Below, in pieces: positions 53,648 through 63,396 of a stretch of 64,000 nt of DNA. The notes under the pieces were generated by a model. It ran no database searches and was not told where the DNA came from. It was given only the letters and a program-made list of their open reading frames with translations. Position 1 is the stretch's first letter. The number at the start of each line of letters is the position of its first letter. Source of the DNA: Mesorhizobium loti CJ3sym (GTDB lineage Bacteria; Pseudomonadota; Alphaproteobacteria; Rhizobiales; Rhizobiaceae); the NCBI RefSeq assembly GCF_000472785.1, contig NZ_AXAL01000003.1, forward strand, positions 186,001-250,000. Reading direction: 5' to 3'. A program made the translations under genes and the position numbers.

Positions 53648-54187
53648 CTAGTAAAGAGGCTCGGCCATGTGCTTGGGCGTCGGCCATTTCTCGGTGATGC
53701 CAGGCTGCACCGGCCGTTCAAGATAGGTTGAGAGAACCACGTAGCTGCGCGTCGAGGTGACACCTGGCGTCTCGTAGAGACGTGCCAACAGTCCTTCGAG
53801 TGCCCTGGTGTCTTCCGTGCGAACCTTCAGCAACATGCAGGTATCGCCGGCCACGGTATGGATTTCCTCGACTTCAGGATACTGCGAAACCGCCATCAAC
53901 TCCGGGGTCTTGCCCCAGCCCCTGGTGTCGATATGCACGAAAGCAAGCAGCGGCTTCTTCACCGCCTTGGGGTCGATGATAACAGCGGTGCCACGAATGG
54001 CGCCGCTGCGCCGAAGCCGTTTGACCCGTTCATGGGCGGCCGGCGGTGAAAGGCCAACCCGATCGCCCAGTTCGGCATAGCTGACCGTGGCGTCATCGAC
54101 GAGAACGCCTAATATCTTTCGGTCAATTGCATCGACGTCACGGGGCGCCGGCCTGTTCAGCGGAATACCATCTGTTTCTTCATCCAT
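53648..54187 (-). CDS. Lrp/AsnC-family regulator
   Basis: 179 residues from the ATG at 54187. The HTH DRKILGVLVDDATVSYAELGDRVGLSPPAAHERVKRLRRSGAI is followed by an AsnC ligand-binding domain (LAFVHIDTRGWGKTPELMAVSQYPEVEEIHTVAGDTCMLLKVRTEDTRALEGLLARLYETPGVTSTRSYVVLST). It is divergent from an MFS transporter gene 48 bp away and probably controls it in response to an amino acid or related ligand. Confidence 0.9.
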   Translation of the reverse strand: MDEETDGIPLNRPAPRDVDAIDRKILGVLVDDATVSYAELGDRVGLSPPAAHERVKRLRRSGAIRGTAVIIDPKAVKKPLLAFVHIDTRGWGKTPELMAVSQYPEVEEIHTVAGDTCMLLKVRTEDTRALEGLLARLYETPGVTSTRSYVVLSTYLERPVQPGITEKWPTPKHMAEPLY

Positions 54188-54220
54188 AGCGATAATCCCG
54201 ATTGCGACAGAATTTAATAC

Positions 54221-54233
54221 GGCCATTATGGCC
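54221..54233. promoter_or_regulatory. Candidate operator between the Lrp and MFS genes
   Basis: GGCCAT-T-ATGGCC, a perfect 13-bp palindrome immediately before the MFS start in the 48-bp divergent gap. Confidence 0.45.
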
Positions 54234-54235
54234 AT

Positions 54236-55411
54236 ATGTCGAATAGCGATCAAGCTACAGTCCTGACAGCCGGCGCCAGGCAGCCGATCCCAGCCCTCGC
54301 CTATCTGCTGACCGGCTGTATCGCCGTGATTGGTTCGAATTCGCTGGTCCTGGGGCCGATCGCACCGGCTGTCGCCTCGTCGTTTGGAACCAGCGTGCCG
54401 GTCGTCATGATCGCGGCGGCCGCGTTTGGGCTGGGCACCTCGGCAAGCGCCCTGTTCCTGGCCCGCTACATCGACCGGCTCGGCGCACGCCGGATGCTGC
54501 AGGGGGCATTGCTGCTGCTTGCCCTGGCGCTTGTTGCAAGTGCGGTGGCGCCCACGGTCATCACGCTGGTCGCCGCACAACTTCTGGCCGGCATTGCTGC
54601 CGGCGTCGCCATGCCTGCGATCTATGCCAGCGCGGCCGCTATCGCGCCGCCCGGCCGCGAAAGCGGGACGATCGGCGTCGTGCTGACCGGATGGACGCTC
54701 AGCATGGTGGCTGGCGTTTCACTCTCGGCCGTGCTTGCCGATCTGGTGCATTGGCGCGCTGTCTTTGCAGCGGTCGCGGTGCTGGCGGCCCTGGCGTGGG
54801 CCGGGCTGACAATGACCTCGCTCAGCGACATCAGGAAGGCCGGGCCGGCACCCGCCCCGCTGGAAGCGCTAGGCATTCCTGGCATTCTACCGCTTCTGGT
54901 CGCCTGCGCCGCCTTCATGACCGCCTTCTACGGTGTCTATGGCTATCTCGGCGACCATCTTCATGTCGGGCTGGGTGAGCCGGTCAGCGCCAATGGGCTT
55001 GCCGCGCTCGCCTATGGCATCGGCTTCGGCATGGCAGCATTTCTAGACGGCGCCATCGATCGGCTTGGTGCGCGACGCGTCATGCCATTCGCCTATCTGC
55101 TTGTGGCTGCCGTCTACGTCGCCATTGCCGCGACCAGCAACAGTTTCGGCCTGACGCTCGCCATGGTGGCGATCTGGGGACTTACCAACCATTTCGGACT
55201 GAACGTCCTGGTCACCTGCCTGTCGGCGCTCGATCCCTTACGGCGGGGCACGATCATGGGCCTGAACAGCGCGGTGACCTATCTGGCAGTCTTCATCGGC
55301 ACCACCGGCTTCGGCCCGATCTATTCGACCTTCGGTTTTGCCATCTGCGCGATGGTTGCGGCGCTACTCATGCTGGTGGCCGCGTCGGCAGCGGCATGGC
55401 GCACGCGATAG
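54236..55411 (+). CDS. Major facilitator superfamily transporter
   Basis: 391 residues and 12 hydrophobic helices with a DHA1-like pattern: TSASALFLARYIDRLGARRMLQGALLLLALAL (loop 2-3 with RxGxRR) and LLAGIAAGVAMPAIYASAAAIAPPGRESGTIGVVLTGWTLSMVAGVSLSAVLADLVHWRAVF. It resembles drug or amino-acid exporters of the AraJ/YdhP kind. Regulation by the divergent Lrp-type protein suggests an amino acid or its derivative as substrate. Confidence 0.85.
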   Translation: MSNSDQATVLTAGARQPIPALAYLLTGCIAVIGSNSLVLGPIAPAVASSFGTSVPVVMIAAAAFGLGTSASALFLARYIDRLGARRMLQGALLLLALALVASAVAPTVITLVAAQLLAGIAAGVAMPAIYASAAAIAPPGRESGTIGVVLTGWTLSMVAGVSLSAVLADLVHWRAVFAAVAVLAALAWAGLTMTSLSDIRKAGPAPAPLEALGIPGILPLLVACAAFMTAFYGVYGYLGDHLHVGLGEPVSANGLAALAYGIGFGMAAFLDGAIDRLGARRVMPFAYLLVAAVYVAIAATSNSFGLTLAMVAIWGLTNHFGLNVLVTCLSALDPLRRGTIMGLNSAVTYLAVFIGTTGFGPIYSTFGFAICAMVAALLMLVAASAAAWRTR

Positions 55412-55518
55412 AGCGCTTCTCTCACCCGATTGCTCCAGTCGACCGAACGTGATTGACCACCAACCTGTCGCACGGTTGACAGTGGCACCTCTGCCCTTCC
55501 ATACAAAGCCCGTTAATG

Positions 55519-56211
<693 letters not shown>

Positions 56212-56279
56212 AATCTTCCCGGCCGGGTGGAAATCGCGATAACACCCGGTAGTATTTGCGAAAGGTTGGGAGGACGCAG

Positions 56280-57287
56280 GTGCAGACCAAGAAGATCATT
56301 AATGATGGCAACCGCGCCGTCGACGAGATGCTCGAAGGGATCCTCGCCGCGCATCCTCGGCACCTCAGGAGCGCGGACGGCAGCCCGCGCTCGATCATCG
56401 CCCGTGACGGGCCGCGGCCCGGCAAGGTCGGGCTGGTCATCGGCGGTGGTTCGGGCCATGAGCCGACCTTTCTCGGCTTTGTCGGCAAGGGGCTGGCGGA
56501 CGCGGCGGCCATCGGCAATGTCTTTGCCTCGCCGCCGCCCGATCCGATCCTCGAATGCGCCAAGGCGGTGAGCCGCGGCGCCGGCGTCCTGTTCATGTAT
56601 GGCAACTATGCCGGCGACGTGATGAATTTCGACATGGCGGCCGAGATGGCCGCGATGGACGACATAGAGGTGCGCACCGTGCTGACCACCGACGACGTCG
56701 CCTCGGCACCGCGCGACCAGCGGCAGAAGCGCCGTGGCGTCGCCGGCAATTTCTTCATCTTCAAGGCGGCCGGTGCAGCCTGCGACCTCATGCTCTCCCT
56801 GGATGAGGTCGAGCGCATCGCGCGCAAGGCCAATGACCACACCTTCACCATGGGCGTGGCGCTGTCGCCCTGCTCGCTGCCGCAGACAAGGCGGCCGAAT
56901 TTCGAGATCGGCGCCGACGAGATGGAGATCGGCATGGGCATCCATGGCGAACCCGGCATCGCGCGCGGCAAGCTCGGGACCGCCGACGTGATCACCGACG
57001 AGATGCTGGACAAGATTTTCGCCGAGATGGCGCCGAAGCGCGGCGACAAGGTCGCGGTGCTGGTCAATTCGCTCGGCTCGACGCCGCTGATGGAGCTCTA
57101 CATCATGAACCGGCGGGTCAGGCAGCGGCTCGACGCACTCGGCGTTTCCGTTCACGCGACCTGGGTCGGCAATTACTGCACGTCGCTCGAAATGGCCGGC
57201 GCTTCGGTGACCCTTTTTCATCTCGACGAGAAATTGCAGACCATGCTCGACCACCCCTGCGACTGTGCCATGTTCCGTGCCGGCTGA
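56280..57287 (+). CDS. dhaK: DhaK-type dihydroxyacetone/tetrulose kinase subunit
   Basis: 335 residues from the GTG at 56280, with GGGAGGA upstream; an in-frame TTG at 56256 is rejected. It has the DhaK GGGSGHEPTFLGFVGKGLADAA motif near residues 55-75 and the substrate-binding His in EIGMGIHGEPGIARG near 220-227, which forms a hemiaminal with the ketose. With DhaL it phosphorylates dihydroxyacetone or a related ketose such as erythrulose. Erythritol-type genes next door make a tetrulose kinase role worth considering. No PTS subunit DhaM is present, so ATP is the likely donor. Confidence 0.88.
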   Translation: MQTKKIINDGNRAVDEMLEGILAAHPRHLRSADGSPRSIIARDGPRPGKVGLVIGGGSGHEPTFLGFVGKGLADAAAIGNVFASPPPDPILECAKAVSRGAGVLFMYGNYAGDVMNFDMAAEMAAMDDIEVRTVLTTDDVASAPRDQRQKRRGVAGNFFIFKAAGAACDLMLSLDEVERIARKANDHTFTMGVALSPCSLPQTRRPNFEIGADEMEIGMGIHGEPGIARGKLGTADVITDEMLDKIFAEMAPKRGDKVAVLVNSLGSTPLMELYIMNRRVRQRLDALGVSVHATWVGNYCTSLEMAGASVTLFHLDEKLQTMLDHPCDCAMFRAG

Positions 57288-57302
57288 CGAAAGAGCATTC
57301 TT

Positions 57303-57938
57303 GTGACCATCAATGCTGCCGACCTGAAAAGAATGTTCGATACGATCGCGGTGGCGATCGAAGCCGACAGGGACCGGCTCTGCCAACTCGACGGCGTCAT
57401 TGGCGATGCCGACCATGGCATCGCGATGGAACTCGGCTTCAATGCCGTGCGCGATGCGCTGGCGCCGCTCGACCTTGCGACAATCGAGCCGACGGCGCTG
57501 CTCAACATGGCGGCGAAATCGTTCCTCAATGCCGTCGGCGCTTCGTCAGGCCCGCTCTATGCGACGGCCTTCATGCGCGCGGCTTCCGCCGTCAAGGGCA
57601 AGGCGACGCTGGCGGACGCGGACTTCATCGCTTTGTTCCAGGCCATGGCACAAGGCATCAAGGATCGCGGCAAGGCGGAACCTGGCGAAAAGACGATGGT
57701 CGATGCCTGGCAGCCGGCGGCTGAAGCGGCCGCCGCAGCCAATCTGGCTGGCAAGACCTTGGCCGAGAGTCTTGCGGCGGCCCTTGCCGCCGCCGAGCGC
57801 GGTGCGGAAGCGACCAAGGACATGATCGCTGCCAAGGGCCGCTCCTCGCGACTGGGCGAGCGGTCGCTTGGCCATATGGATCCAGGTGCCGCGTCGGCCG
57901 TCACCGTCATCGCAGCGATGACAAAGAGCCTGGATTAA
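57303..57938 (+). CDS. dhaL: DhaL-type kinase nucleotide-binding subunit
   Basis: 211 residues, GTG start 15 bp after dhaK. The Mg-nucleotide site [18 protein letters not shown] near residues 29-45 replaces the usual GDGDHG by GDADHG. Other blocks are [21 protein letters not shown] and [17 protein letters not shown]. It supplies the ATP-binding half of the two-subunit kinase. Its stop overlaps that of the convergent rpiB gene by 3 bases. Confidence 0.88.
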   Translation: MTINAADLKRMFDTIAVAIEADRDRLCQLDGVIGDADHGIAMELGFNAVRDALAPLDLATIEPTALLNMAAKSFLNAVGASSGPLYATAFMRAASAVKGKATLADADFIALFQAMAQGIKDRGKAEPGEKTMVDAWQPAAEAAAAANLAGKTLAESLAAALAAAERGAEATKDMIAAKGRSSRLGERSLGHMDPGAASAVTVIAAMTKSLD

Positions 57939-58375
57939 ACCTTCGCCGCGTCGAGTCTGTCGATCGCCTGGACATTGCCGGCAGACGGCCCCTTCTCATC
58001 GAACTCGGAGGCGAGCCAGGTATCGACGATCGCCTTGGCCAGTTCCGGGCCGATGACACGGGCGCCCATGGTGATGATCTGCGCGTTGTTGGATTTCGCC
58101 GCCCGCTCGGCCGAATAGGTGTCGTGGGTGAGTGCGGCACGAATGCCCGGCACCTTGTTGGCCGAGATCGAGACGCCGATGCCGGTGCCACAAAACAGGA
58201 TGCCGCGCTCGTTCTCGCCGTCGATGATGGTCTGGGCGAGTTTTTGCGAAAGGTCGGCATAGTAACCGGCCTGGCTGAGATCGCTGACGGTGAGGCCCGG
58301 CTTGGTGGCAAGGTGTGCGGCGATGACATCGAGCAGCGGCTTGCCGGCACTGTCGGCCCCAATGGCAATTTTCAT
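57935..58375 (-). CDS. eryI: RpiB-family isomerase, likely D-erythrose-4-phosphate isomerase
   Basis: 146 residues from the ATG at 58375. It has [21 protein letters not shown], the catalytic-Cys loop [68 protein letters not shown]. RpiB proteins interconvert aldose and ketose phosphates. Clustering with a TpiA2-type protein, a DeoR regulator and an EryC-like protein points to EryI, the last isomerase of erythritol catabolism, which yields D-erythrose-4-phosphate. Ribose-5-phosphate isomerase B is the generic alternative. Confidence 0.82.
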   Translation of the reverse strand: MKIAIGADSAGKPLLDVIAAHLATKPGLTVSDLSQAGYYADLSQKLAQTIIDGENERGILFCGTGIGVSISANKVPGIRAALTHDTYSAERAAKSNNAQIITMGARVIGPELAKAIVDTWLASEFDEKGPSAGNVQAIDRLDAAKV

Positions 58376-58403
58376 GTTCTTTTCCTTTTCGTGTTTGGAC
58401 GAT

Positions 58404-59162
58404 TCAGATCGCCGCTGAAGCGCGGCCGAGAATGTCGATGTAGCCATCCGCCTGCCAGGCGGAGCGGCCGATGAAGAGGCCGTCAATATTGGGCTGGCCG
58501 ATCAGCTCGGCGGCGTTGCCGGGATTGACGCTGCCGCCATAGAGCACCGGCGGCACGGACGGCAGCAGGCCGCCGGCCACCCGCTTGATCAGTGCCTGCT
58601 GTTTGTCTGCATAGTCGGAGCTGGCGGGAATGCCCTTGTCGCCGATCGCCCAGACCGGCTCGTAGGCGAACAGGATTTTTGCGCTCTTCGCTTCACCTTC
58701 GAGGAGTTGCAGCGCGCCCTCGACTTGGGCGCTCAGCACGGCATCGGCCTGCCCGCTTTCGCGCTCGGCCTGCGTCTCGCCAACGCAGATGAGCGGTATC
58801 AATCCGTGCTTCACCGCAGCCGCCGTCTTCAGGCCGACGGTGTCGTCGGTCTCGCCGAAATGCTCGCGACGTTCGCTGTGGCCCAGCTCGACCAGATCGA
58901 GCCCGCAATCGCTCAGCATCAGCGGTGAGATTTCGCCGGTCCAGGCGCCGGCATCGGCCCAATGCATGTTCTGGGCACCGACCTTGATGCGCGTCGCCGA
59001 CAGCGCCTGCTTGACCTCGCGCACCGCCGTGAAAGGCGGGATGACGAACGGCTGGATGCGGTTATCGAAGCCGGGAATGAAGCCGGCCAGGCGCTCCGCG
59101 AACGCCAGCGCCTCGGCGAGCGTCTTGTTCATCTTCCAGCTTGTACCAACCCAATACACCAC
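58404..59162 (-). CDS. eryH: TpiA2-family isomerase, likely 3-tetrulose-4-phosphate isomerase
   Basis: 252 residues, GTG start (59162 or 59159) with AAGGAGT upstream. The triosephosphate isomerase fold has the catalytic Lys in GTSWKMNKT near residue 12, His in [17 protein letters not shown] and Glu in [17 protein letters not shown]. The usual GNWKMN motif of glycolytic TPI is GTSWKMN here, so the Asn before Trp-Lys is Ser. That variant and the eryI neighbour fit EryH of the erythritol pathway more than a housekeeping enzyme. Confidence 0.83.
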   Translation of the reverse strand: MVYWVGTSWKMNKTLAEALAFAERLAGFIPGFDNRIQPFVIPPFTAVREVKQALSATRIKVGAQNMHWADAGAWTGEISPLMLSDCGLDLVELGHSERREHFGETDDTVGLKTAAAVKHGLIPLICVGETQAERESGQADAVLSAQVEGALQLLEGEAKSAKILFAYEPVWAIGDKGIPASSDYADKQQALIKRVAGGLLPSVPPVLYGGSVNPGNAAELIGQPNIDGLFIGRSAWQADGYIDILGRASAAI

Positions 59163-59187
59163 GCGTACTCCTTACTCAGTGCCGAAC

Positions 59188-59952
59188 TCAGTTTGCGACC
59201 AGGGCCACCGGGACACCGGCGGCATCCAGCGCCTCGTACAATCCCGGATCGAGCTCACGGCCGGTGAAGACCGTGTCGAACGCCTTGAGATCGGTGAGAA
59301 AATGCAACGCCGTGCGGCCGAACTTGCCGTGATCGACCAGCAGATATTTGCGGGTTGCCGCCGCCATCATCAGCCGCTTGGCCTGCACCACCTCCTGGTC
59401 CTGATGGAAGGCGGACGCGCCATGGATGGCGGATGAGGACAGGAAAGCGACGTCGGCGCGCAGCGATTTGAGCATGTCCTCGGCGAGCAGGCCGAAGAAA
59501 CCATGAAACTTCTTGCTGTATTGGCCACCGAGCGCGATCAGGTTGATGCCACCGGCACCGGCCAGCTCCTGGATGACGGCAAGATTGTTGGAGATCACCG
59601 TCAGCGGCCGCAGATCAGCGAGATGGCGCGCGATGCCGCCCGCCGTCGAGCCGTCGTCGATGATCACCGTCTGTCCGGGCTCGATCATGGCCACGGCAGC
59701 TGCCGCGAGGCGCTGCTTTTCCTCGGTCGCCTGCTTCTGCCGGTAGCGGAAATCGCTTTCGAACAGACTGCTAGGCTGGATCGAGGCGCCGCCGCGCACC
59801 TTGCGCAGGAAACCACTTTCCTCGAGTTCGTCGAGGTCGCGGTGCACGGTCATTTTCGAGATACCAAAGCGCAAAGCGAGATCGTCGACGCTGGCCTGAC
59901 CGGCGTCCATCAGAAAGTCCATGATGCCTTGCCGTCTGATGTCGCTCTTCAT
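59188..59952 (-). CDS. DeoR-family repressor of the tetritol genes
   Basis: 254 residues from the ATG at 59952. The N-terminal HTH (SDIRRQGIMDFLMDAGQASVDDLALRFGISKMTVHRDLDELEESGFLRKVRGGASI) precedes a DeoR sugar-phosphate sensor domain (VIIDDGSTAGGIARHLADLRPLTVISNNLAVIQELAGAGGINLIALGGQYSKKFHGFFG). It is first in the operon with eryH and eryI, 25 bp before eryH, and divergent from the aldolase gene at 60224. It corresponds in place to EryR of rhizobia. Confidence 0.87.
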   Translation of the reverse strand: MKSDIRRQGIMDFLMDAGQASVDDLALRFGISKMTVHRDLDELEESGFLRKVRGGASIQPSSLFESDFRYRQKQATEEKQRLAAAAVAMIEPGQTVIIDDGSTAGGIARHLADLRPLTVISNNLAVIQELAGAGGINLIALGGQYSKKFHGFFGLLAEDMLKSLRADVAFLSSSAIHGASAFHQDQEVVQAKRLMMAAATRKYLLVDHGKFGRTALHFLTDLKAFDTVFTGRELDPGLYEALDAAGVPVALVAN

Positions 59953-60223
59953 TGCCGCCGACCGCCAACGCCGCAGCGTGGTTCCTTGATCAAGCGCAGA
60001 TATAACAGCTATCGTCGCAAAAGTATCAGAAATTTTGTGATAATGGGACAATTCTTTGGGATATTCCGCTTGCTCTCATCGCGTTGCTGTAACAAGAATT
60101 GCGGCCGGGACGGTCTGTCACGGTTGCGGTTGCGCCGAAATCCGGCCAGAAGCATCGGTGGGCTGGACGATGCGCGGACAGTCCGCAACCACAGGTTTGA
60201 AACCAGATACGGGAGACTATTCG

Positions 60224-61288
60224 TTGGCTCGCATCACATTGAGACAATTGCTCGATCACGCTGCTGAATACGGCTATGGCGTGCCGGCCTTCAACATGAA
60301 CAACATGGAACAGGGCCTCGCCATCATGGAGGCGGCGGAAGAGACCAAATCGCCTGTCATCCTGCAGGCAAGCCGCGGCGCGCGCGCCTATGCCAATGAC
60401 GTGGTGCTGGCCAAGCTGATCGATGCGCTGGTTGAAATCCACCCCGACATCCCGGTCTGCATGCATCTCGACCATGGCAACAACGAAGCCACCTGCGTCA
60501 CCGCGATCCAGTACGGCTTCACCTCGGTGATGATGGACGGCTCGCTCAAGGAAGACGGCAAGTCACCGGCCGACTACGCCTACAATTCGGGCATCACCAA
60601 GCGCGTCGTCGACATGGCGCATTGGGGTGGCGTCTCGGTCGAAGGCGAAATCGGCGTGCTGGGATCGCTGGAGAGCGGTGGCGGCGAGCAGGAGGACGGC
60701 CACGGCGTCGAAGGCGCGATCAGCCACGACCAGTTGTTGACCGATCCGGAACAGGCGGTGCAGTTCGTCAAGGACACGCATGTCGACGCGCTGGCAGTCG
60801 CCATGGGCACCAGTCACGGCGCCTACAAATTCTCGCGCAAGCCGGACGGCGCGGTGCTGGCCATGAATGTCATCGAAGAGATCCATCGCCGCCTGCCGAA
60901 CATGCACCTGGTCATGCATGGTTCGTCCTCGGTGCCTGAGGATCTGCAGCAGATCATCAACAAATATGGCGGCCAGATGAAGCCGACCTGGGGCGTGCCG
61001 GTGGAAGAAATCCAGCGCGGTATCAAGCATGGCGTGCGCAAGATCAACATAGACACCGACAACCGCATGGCCCTGACCGGTGCGATCCGCAAGGTGCTGA
61101 CGGAAAACCCGAGCGAGTTCGATCCGCGCAAATATTTGACGCCTGCGATGGCAGCCATGCGAAAGCTCTGCAAGGAGCGCTTCGAGCAGTTCGGCACCGC
61201 CGGCAACGCGCCGAAGATCAAGCCGCTGCCGGTCTCGGAGATGGCCAAGCGCTACAAGTCGGGCAGCCTCGATCCGAAATTCGGCTGA
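60224..61288 (+). CDS. fba: Class II fructose-bisphosphate aldolase
   Basis: 354 residues with a TTG start at 60224, preceded by GGGAG; earlier open-frame sequence lacks family similarity. Zinc-dependent aldolase features are [106 protein letters not shown] and [21 protein letters not shown]. It is of the longer CbbA/Calvin-cycle subgroup. Within this cluster it may condense DHAP with glyceraldehyde-3-phosphate or erythrose-4-phosphate. Confidence 0.9.
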   Translation: MARITLRQLLDHAAEYGYGVPAFNMNNMEQGLAIMEAAEETKSPVILQASRGARAYANDVVLAKLIDALVEIHPDIPVCMHLDHGNNEATCVTAIQYGFTSVMMDGSLKEDGKSPADYAYNSGITKRVVDMAHWGGVSVEGEIGVLGSLESGGGEQEDGHGVEGAISHDQLLTDPEQAVQFVKDTHVDALAVAMGTSHGAYKFSRKPDGAVLAMNVIEEIHRRLPNMHLVMHGSSSVPEDLQQIINKYGGQMKPTWGVPVEEIQRGIKHGVRKINIDTDNRMALTGAIRKVLTENPSEFDPRKYLTPAMAAMRKLCKERFEQFGTAGNAPKIKPLPVSEMAKRYKSGSLDPKFG

Positions 61289-61320
61289 GTTTCTGGCGAC
61301 TTCAGATCTGCAGAGTTCAA

Positions 61321-61349
61321 CGGGCAGGAGCCGCATCGGCCCCTGCCCG
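61321..61349. terminator. Hairpin between convergent fba and eryC-like genes
   Basis: CGGGCAGG / CCTGCCCG arms with an inner CCG-CAT-CGG stem. It is placed to end transcription from both sides, although T-tracts are weak. Confidence 0.6.
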
Positions 61350-61353
61350 ATCT

Positions 61354-62295
61354 CTATTCGGCCTTTGGCAAAAGGCCGGACCGGCCGGCGTCGATGAAGG
61401 GCGCCCAGTAGTCGACGGACTCGCGGATCATGTCGACGACCTGATGGTCGACCGGCTCGCGCTCGCGGAACGACAGTTCGAGGCAGATCTCGTTGTCGGT
61501 GCCGCCGCCGCGCCGCACCGTCTCCAGCAGTTTTTCGGGCGTGATGCGGCCATCCCTGTTGTAGGTCGCGGTGAACGGCCAATGGCCGCCCTTGTTCATC
61601 GACGACTGCTTGATGTGAATGATCGGCGATTTCCTGGGAAAGGCTTCGGCCCAGGCATAGGGATCGATGTCGGCCGGATTGCTTGATGTGACGTCGCCAT
61701 GGTCGATGTCGACCATCATCTCCAGCGGAATGGCCATGCCGGCCGCGTCGATCGCATCCTGCAGCACCCGGCAACTCTCGATGGTATGGCCGAACTCGCG
61801 ACCGACCGACATCGGTTCCCAGAACAGGTAGGTCAGACCGGCCGCACGGGCGTGTTCGGCAACCTCGCACCAGCAGTCCAGCGCGATGTCGAACAGCGGT
61901 GCACGGCGCTCGGGGTCGTCAAAATCGCGGTGGGTGAAAATGGCGAATTGCGTGCCCATGCCGCTAGCGCCAAGCTCGGCCGAAATGTCGGCGAAGATCT
62001 TGAACCAGTCGACATAGTAGCTGCGCACATCGGCGTCGGGATGGCCGAAATGATTGAGCCGGCCGTAAGGGCCGGTCATGCCCGAGGTGACACGCACACC
62101 GGTGCGGGCGAGTGCGCCACGGAACAGGCGGATGAATTTGACGATCGTCGCCGCCGGCCAGCCCGGATTGACGAATTCATGCGTGAGCTGCACGTTCCGG
62201 ATGCCGATTTCGTAAGCGATCGTGTCGATCAGGTCATCCGGATCGGCAAAGCGGTTGACCAGCGGATTGGTGTTGAGGGAGAGCGTGAACGCCAC
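61354..62295 (-). CDS. eryC: Xylose-isomerase-like TIM barrel protein, EryC-like (tetrulose-4-phosphate racemase)
   Basis: 313 residues, GTG start at 62295 with GAGGAGA upstream. AP-endonuclease-2/xylose-isomerase fold: SLNTNPLVNRFADPDDLIDTIAYEIGIRNVQLTHEFV, LFWEPMSVGREFGHT, LEMMVDIDHGDVTSSNPADIDPYAWAEAF and IIHIKQSSMNKGGHW. Metal ligands are likely the Glu of WEPMS, the Asp-His of DIDHGD and the His of IIHIKQ. EryC of Brucella belongs to this superfamily and interconverts tetrulose-4-phosphates. Presence with eryH, eryI and an eryB-like gene supports the name. Confidence 0.8.
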   Translation of the reverse strand: MAFTLSLNTNPLVNRFADPDDLIDTIAYEIGIRNVQLTHEFVNPGWPAATIVKFIRLFRGALARTGVRVTSGMTGPYGRLNHFGHPDADVRSYYVDWFKIFADISAELGASGMGTQFAIFTHRDFDDPERRAPLFDIALDCWCEVAEHARAAGLTYLFWEPMSVGREFGHTIESCRVLQDAIDAAGMAIPLEMMVDIDHGDVTSSNPADIDPYAWAEAFPRKSPIIHIKQSSMNKGGHWPFTATYNRDGRITPEKLLETVRRGGGTDNEICLELSFREREPVDHQVVDMIRESVDYWAPFIDAGRSGLLPKAE

Positions 62296-62337
62296 GATCG
62301 CGATCTCCTCAGCGCTGGCGCGGGGTGATGACGGCCG

Positions 62338-63396
62338 TCATTGCAGCGTCGCCCCCTCGCGGTTGAGTTGCTGGCGGTATTTTTCAGCGTCCCAGTTCAG
62401 CAGCTCGGCATTCTCCTTCGGGCTGAGATAGTTGACGCGCGCCGCGCCATCGACGCGCGCGGCAACATCGGCCAGGCAGCGCGCCATCGCTTCGGCGCCG
62501 GCATTGGCGTCCCGGCGCATCAGCACGCCCTTGCCGGGAAAGAGAATGGACGTCGGTGCGGTGCCGGCGCGGGCGACGATCGCCGCCGCGTTCTCGGCGG
62601 GGCCGGCGATCACCGAACCAACACCAAGGAAGATGACATGATCCGGATAAAGGCTGCCGGAGGCCGCAATGCGGCAACTGGCGAGATCGGTCGCCGCAGC
62701 ATGCGCAGCGGCCGAGGCCGGCAGCCGGTAGTCGCTGCCGGTGGCGAGCCTCAGCAGCGCGTCGAGATCGGGCAGCGGGGCCTGCCGCGGCCGCCGCGCG
62801 AGCAGTCCGGTCACCCGTTGCAGCAGCAAGGCTGCTTCGGCAACGGTATCGGCGGCGACAACCAGCCCGTGATTGCCGAGCACCAGCACGTTGGTCGCAG
62901 GCTTCAGCCGCTCGGCGATCGCCTGCGCCAGCGGCAGGCCAGGCCGGCGATAAGGCACGAAAGCCCAGTCGAGGCCGCGCAGGCGCTCCCCCAGCAGAGC
63001 TTCGGCGTTGGCCTGCACGGCAATCGAGATCGTCTCGACACAATGGACGTGGACGACGATCTTTTGCGGCAGCAGTGCGTGCACCGTCGTCTCGATGGAG
63101 GGCCGCAGCTGGCGAGGGTTGAGGTCCGCCAGCGTGAACTGCCCGGCCGTCTCCGCCGCCGGGCTCCGCTGAGCCACGGCATCGAGCAACGGCGCCAGCG
63201 CGACCGGCACCATGATCTCATCGTCGCGCGCGTTCTTCAGCCAGGTGCCGGAGGCTTTGATCCAAAGCACGCCGGCCTGCTTGATGGAAGTGTTGCCGCC
63301 TGCCCCCTGCACCAGCAGCGGGTCGGCGCCGACGCTGGCCGACAAGGAGCGCAGCATGCAGAATTCGCTGGAGTGGTTGTCGCCTTTATGGACCAT
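62338..63396 (-). CDS. Class II aldolase/adducin-family protein
   Basis: 352 residues from the ATG at 63396, which overlaps the stop of the upstream dehydrogenase gene (ATGA); a much longer open frame is rejected. It has the N-terminal phosphate site QGAGGNTSIKQAGVLWIKASGTWL and the zinc motif VVHVHCVETI. A C-terminal extension (DHVIFLGVGSVIAGPAENAAAIV, KGVLMRRDANAGAEAMARCLADV) resembles the RhaD-type aldolase region. It probably cleaves or epimerises a ketose phosphate. The substrate is unknown; it sits between eryB-like and eryC-like genes in one operon. Confidence 0.8.
   Translation of the reverse strand: MVHKGDNHSSEFCMLRSLSASVGADPLLVQGAGGNTSIKQAGVLWIKASGTWLKNARDDEIMVPVALAPLLDAVAQRSPAAETAGQFTLADLNPRQLRPSIETTVHALLPQKIVVHVHCVETISIAVQANAEALLGERLRGLDWAFVPYRRPGLPLAQAIAERLKPATNVLVLGNHGLVVAADTVAEAALLLQRVTGLLARRPRQAPLPDLDALLRLATGSDYRLPASAAAHAAATDLASCRIAASGSLYPDHVIFLGVGSVIAGPAENAAAIVARAGTAPTSILFPGKGVLMRRDANAGAEAMARCLADVAARVDGAARVNYLSPKENAELLNWDAEKYRQQLNREGATLQ

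Noticed and set aside
60056..60223. N-terminal extension of the fructose-bisphosphate aldolase frame
   Set aside because: The first 56 codons lack family similarity, overlap the promoter region shared with the DeoR gene, and a ribosome site precedes the TTG at 60224.
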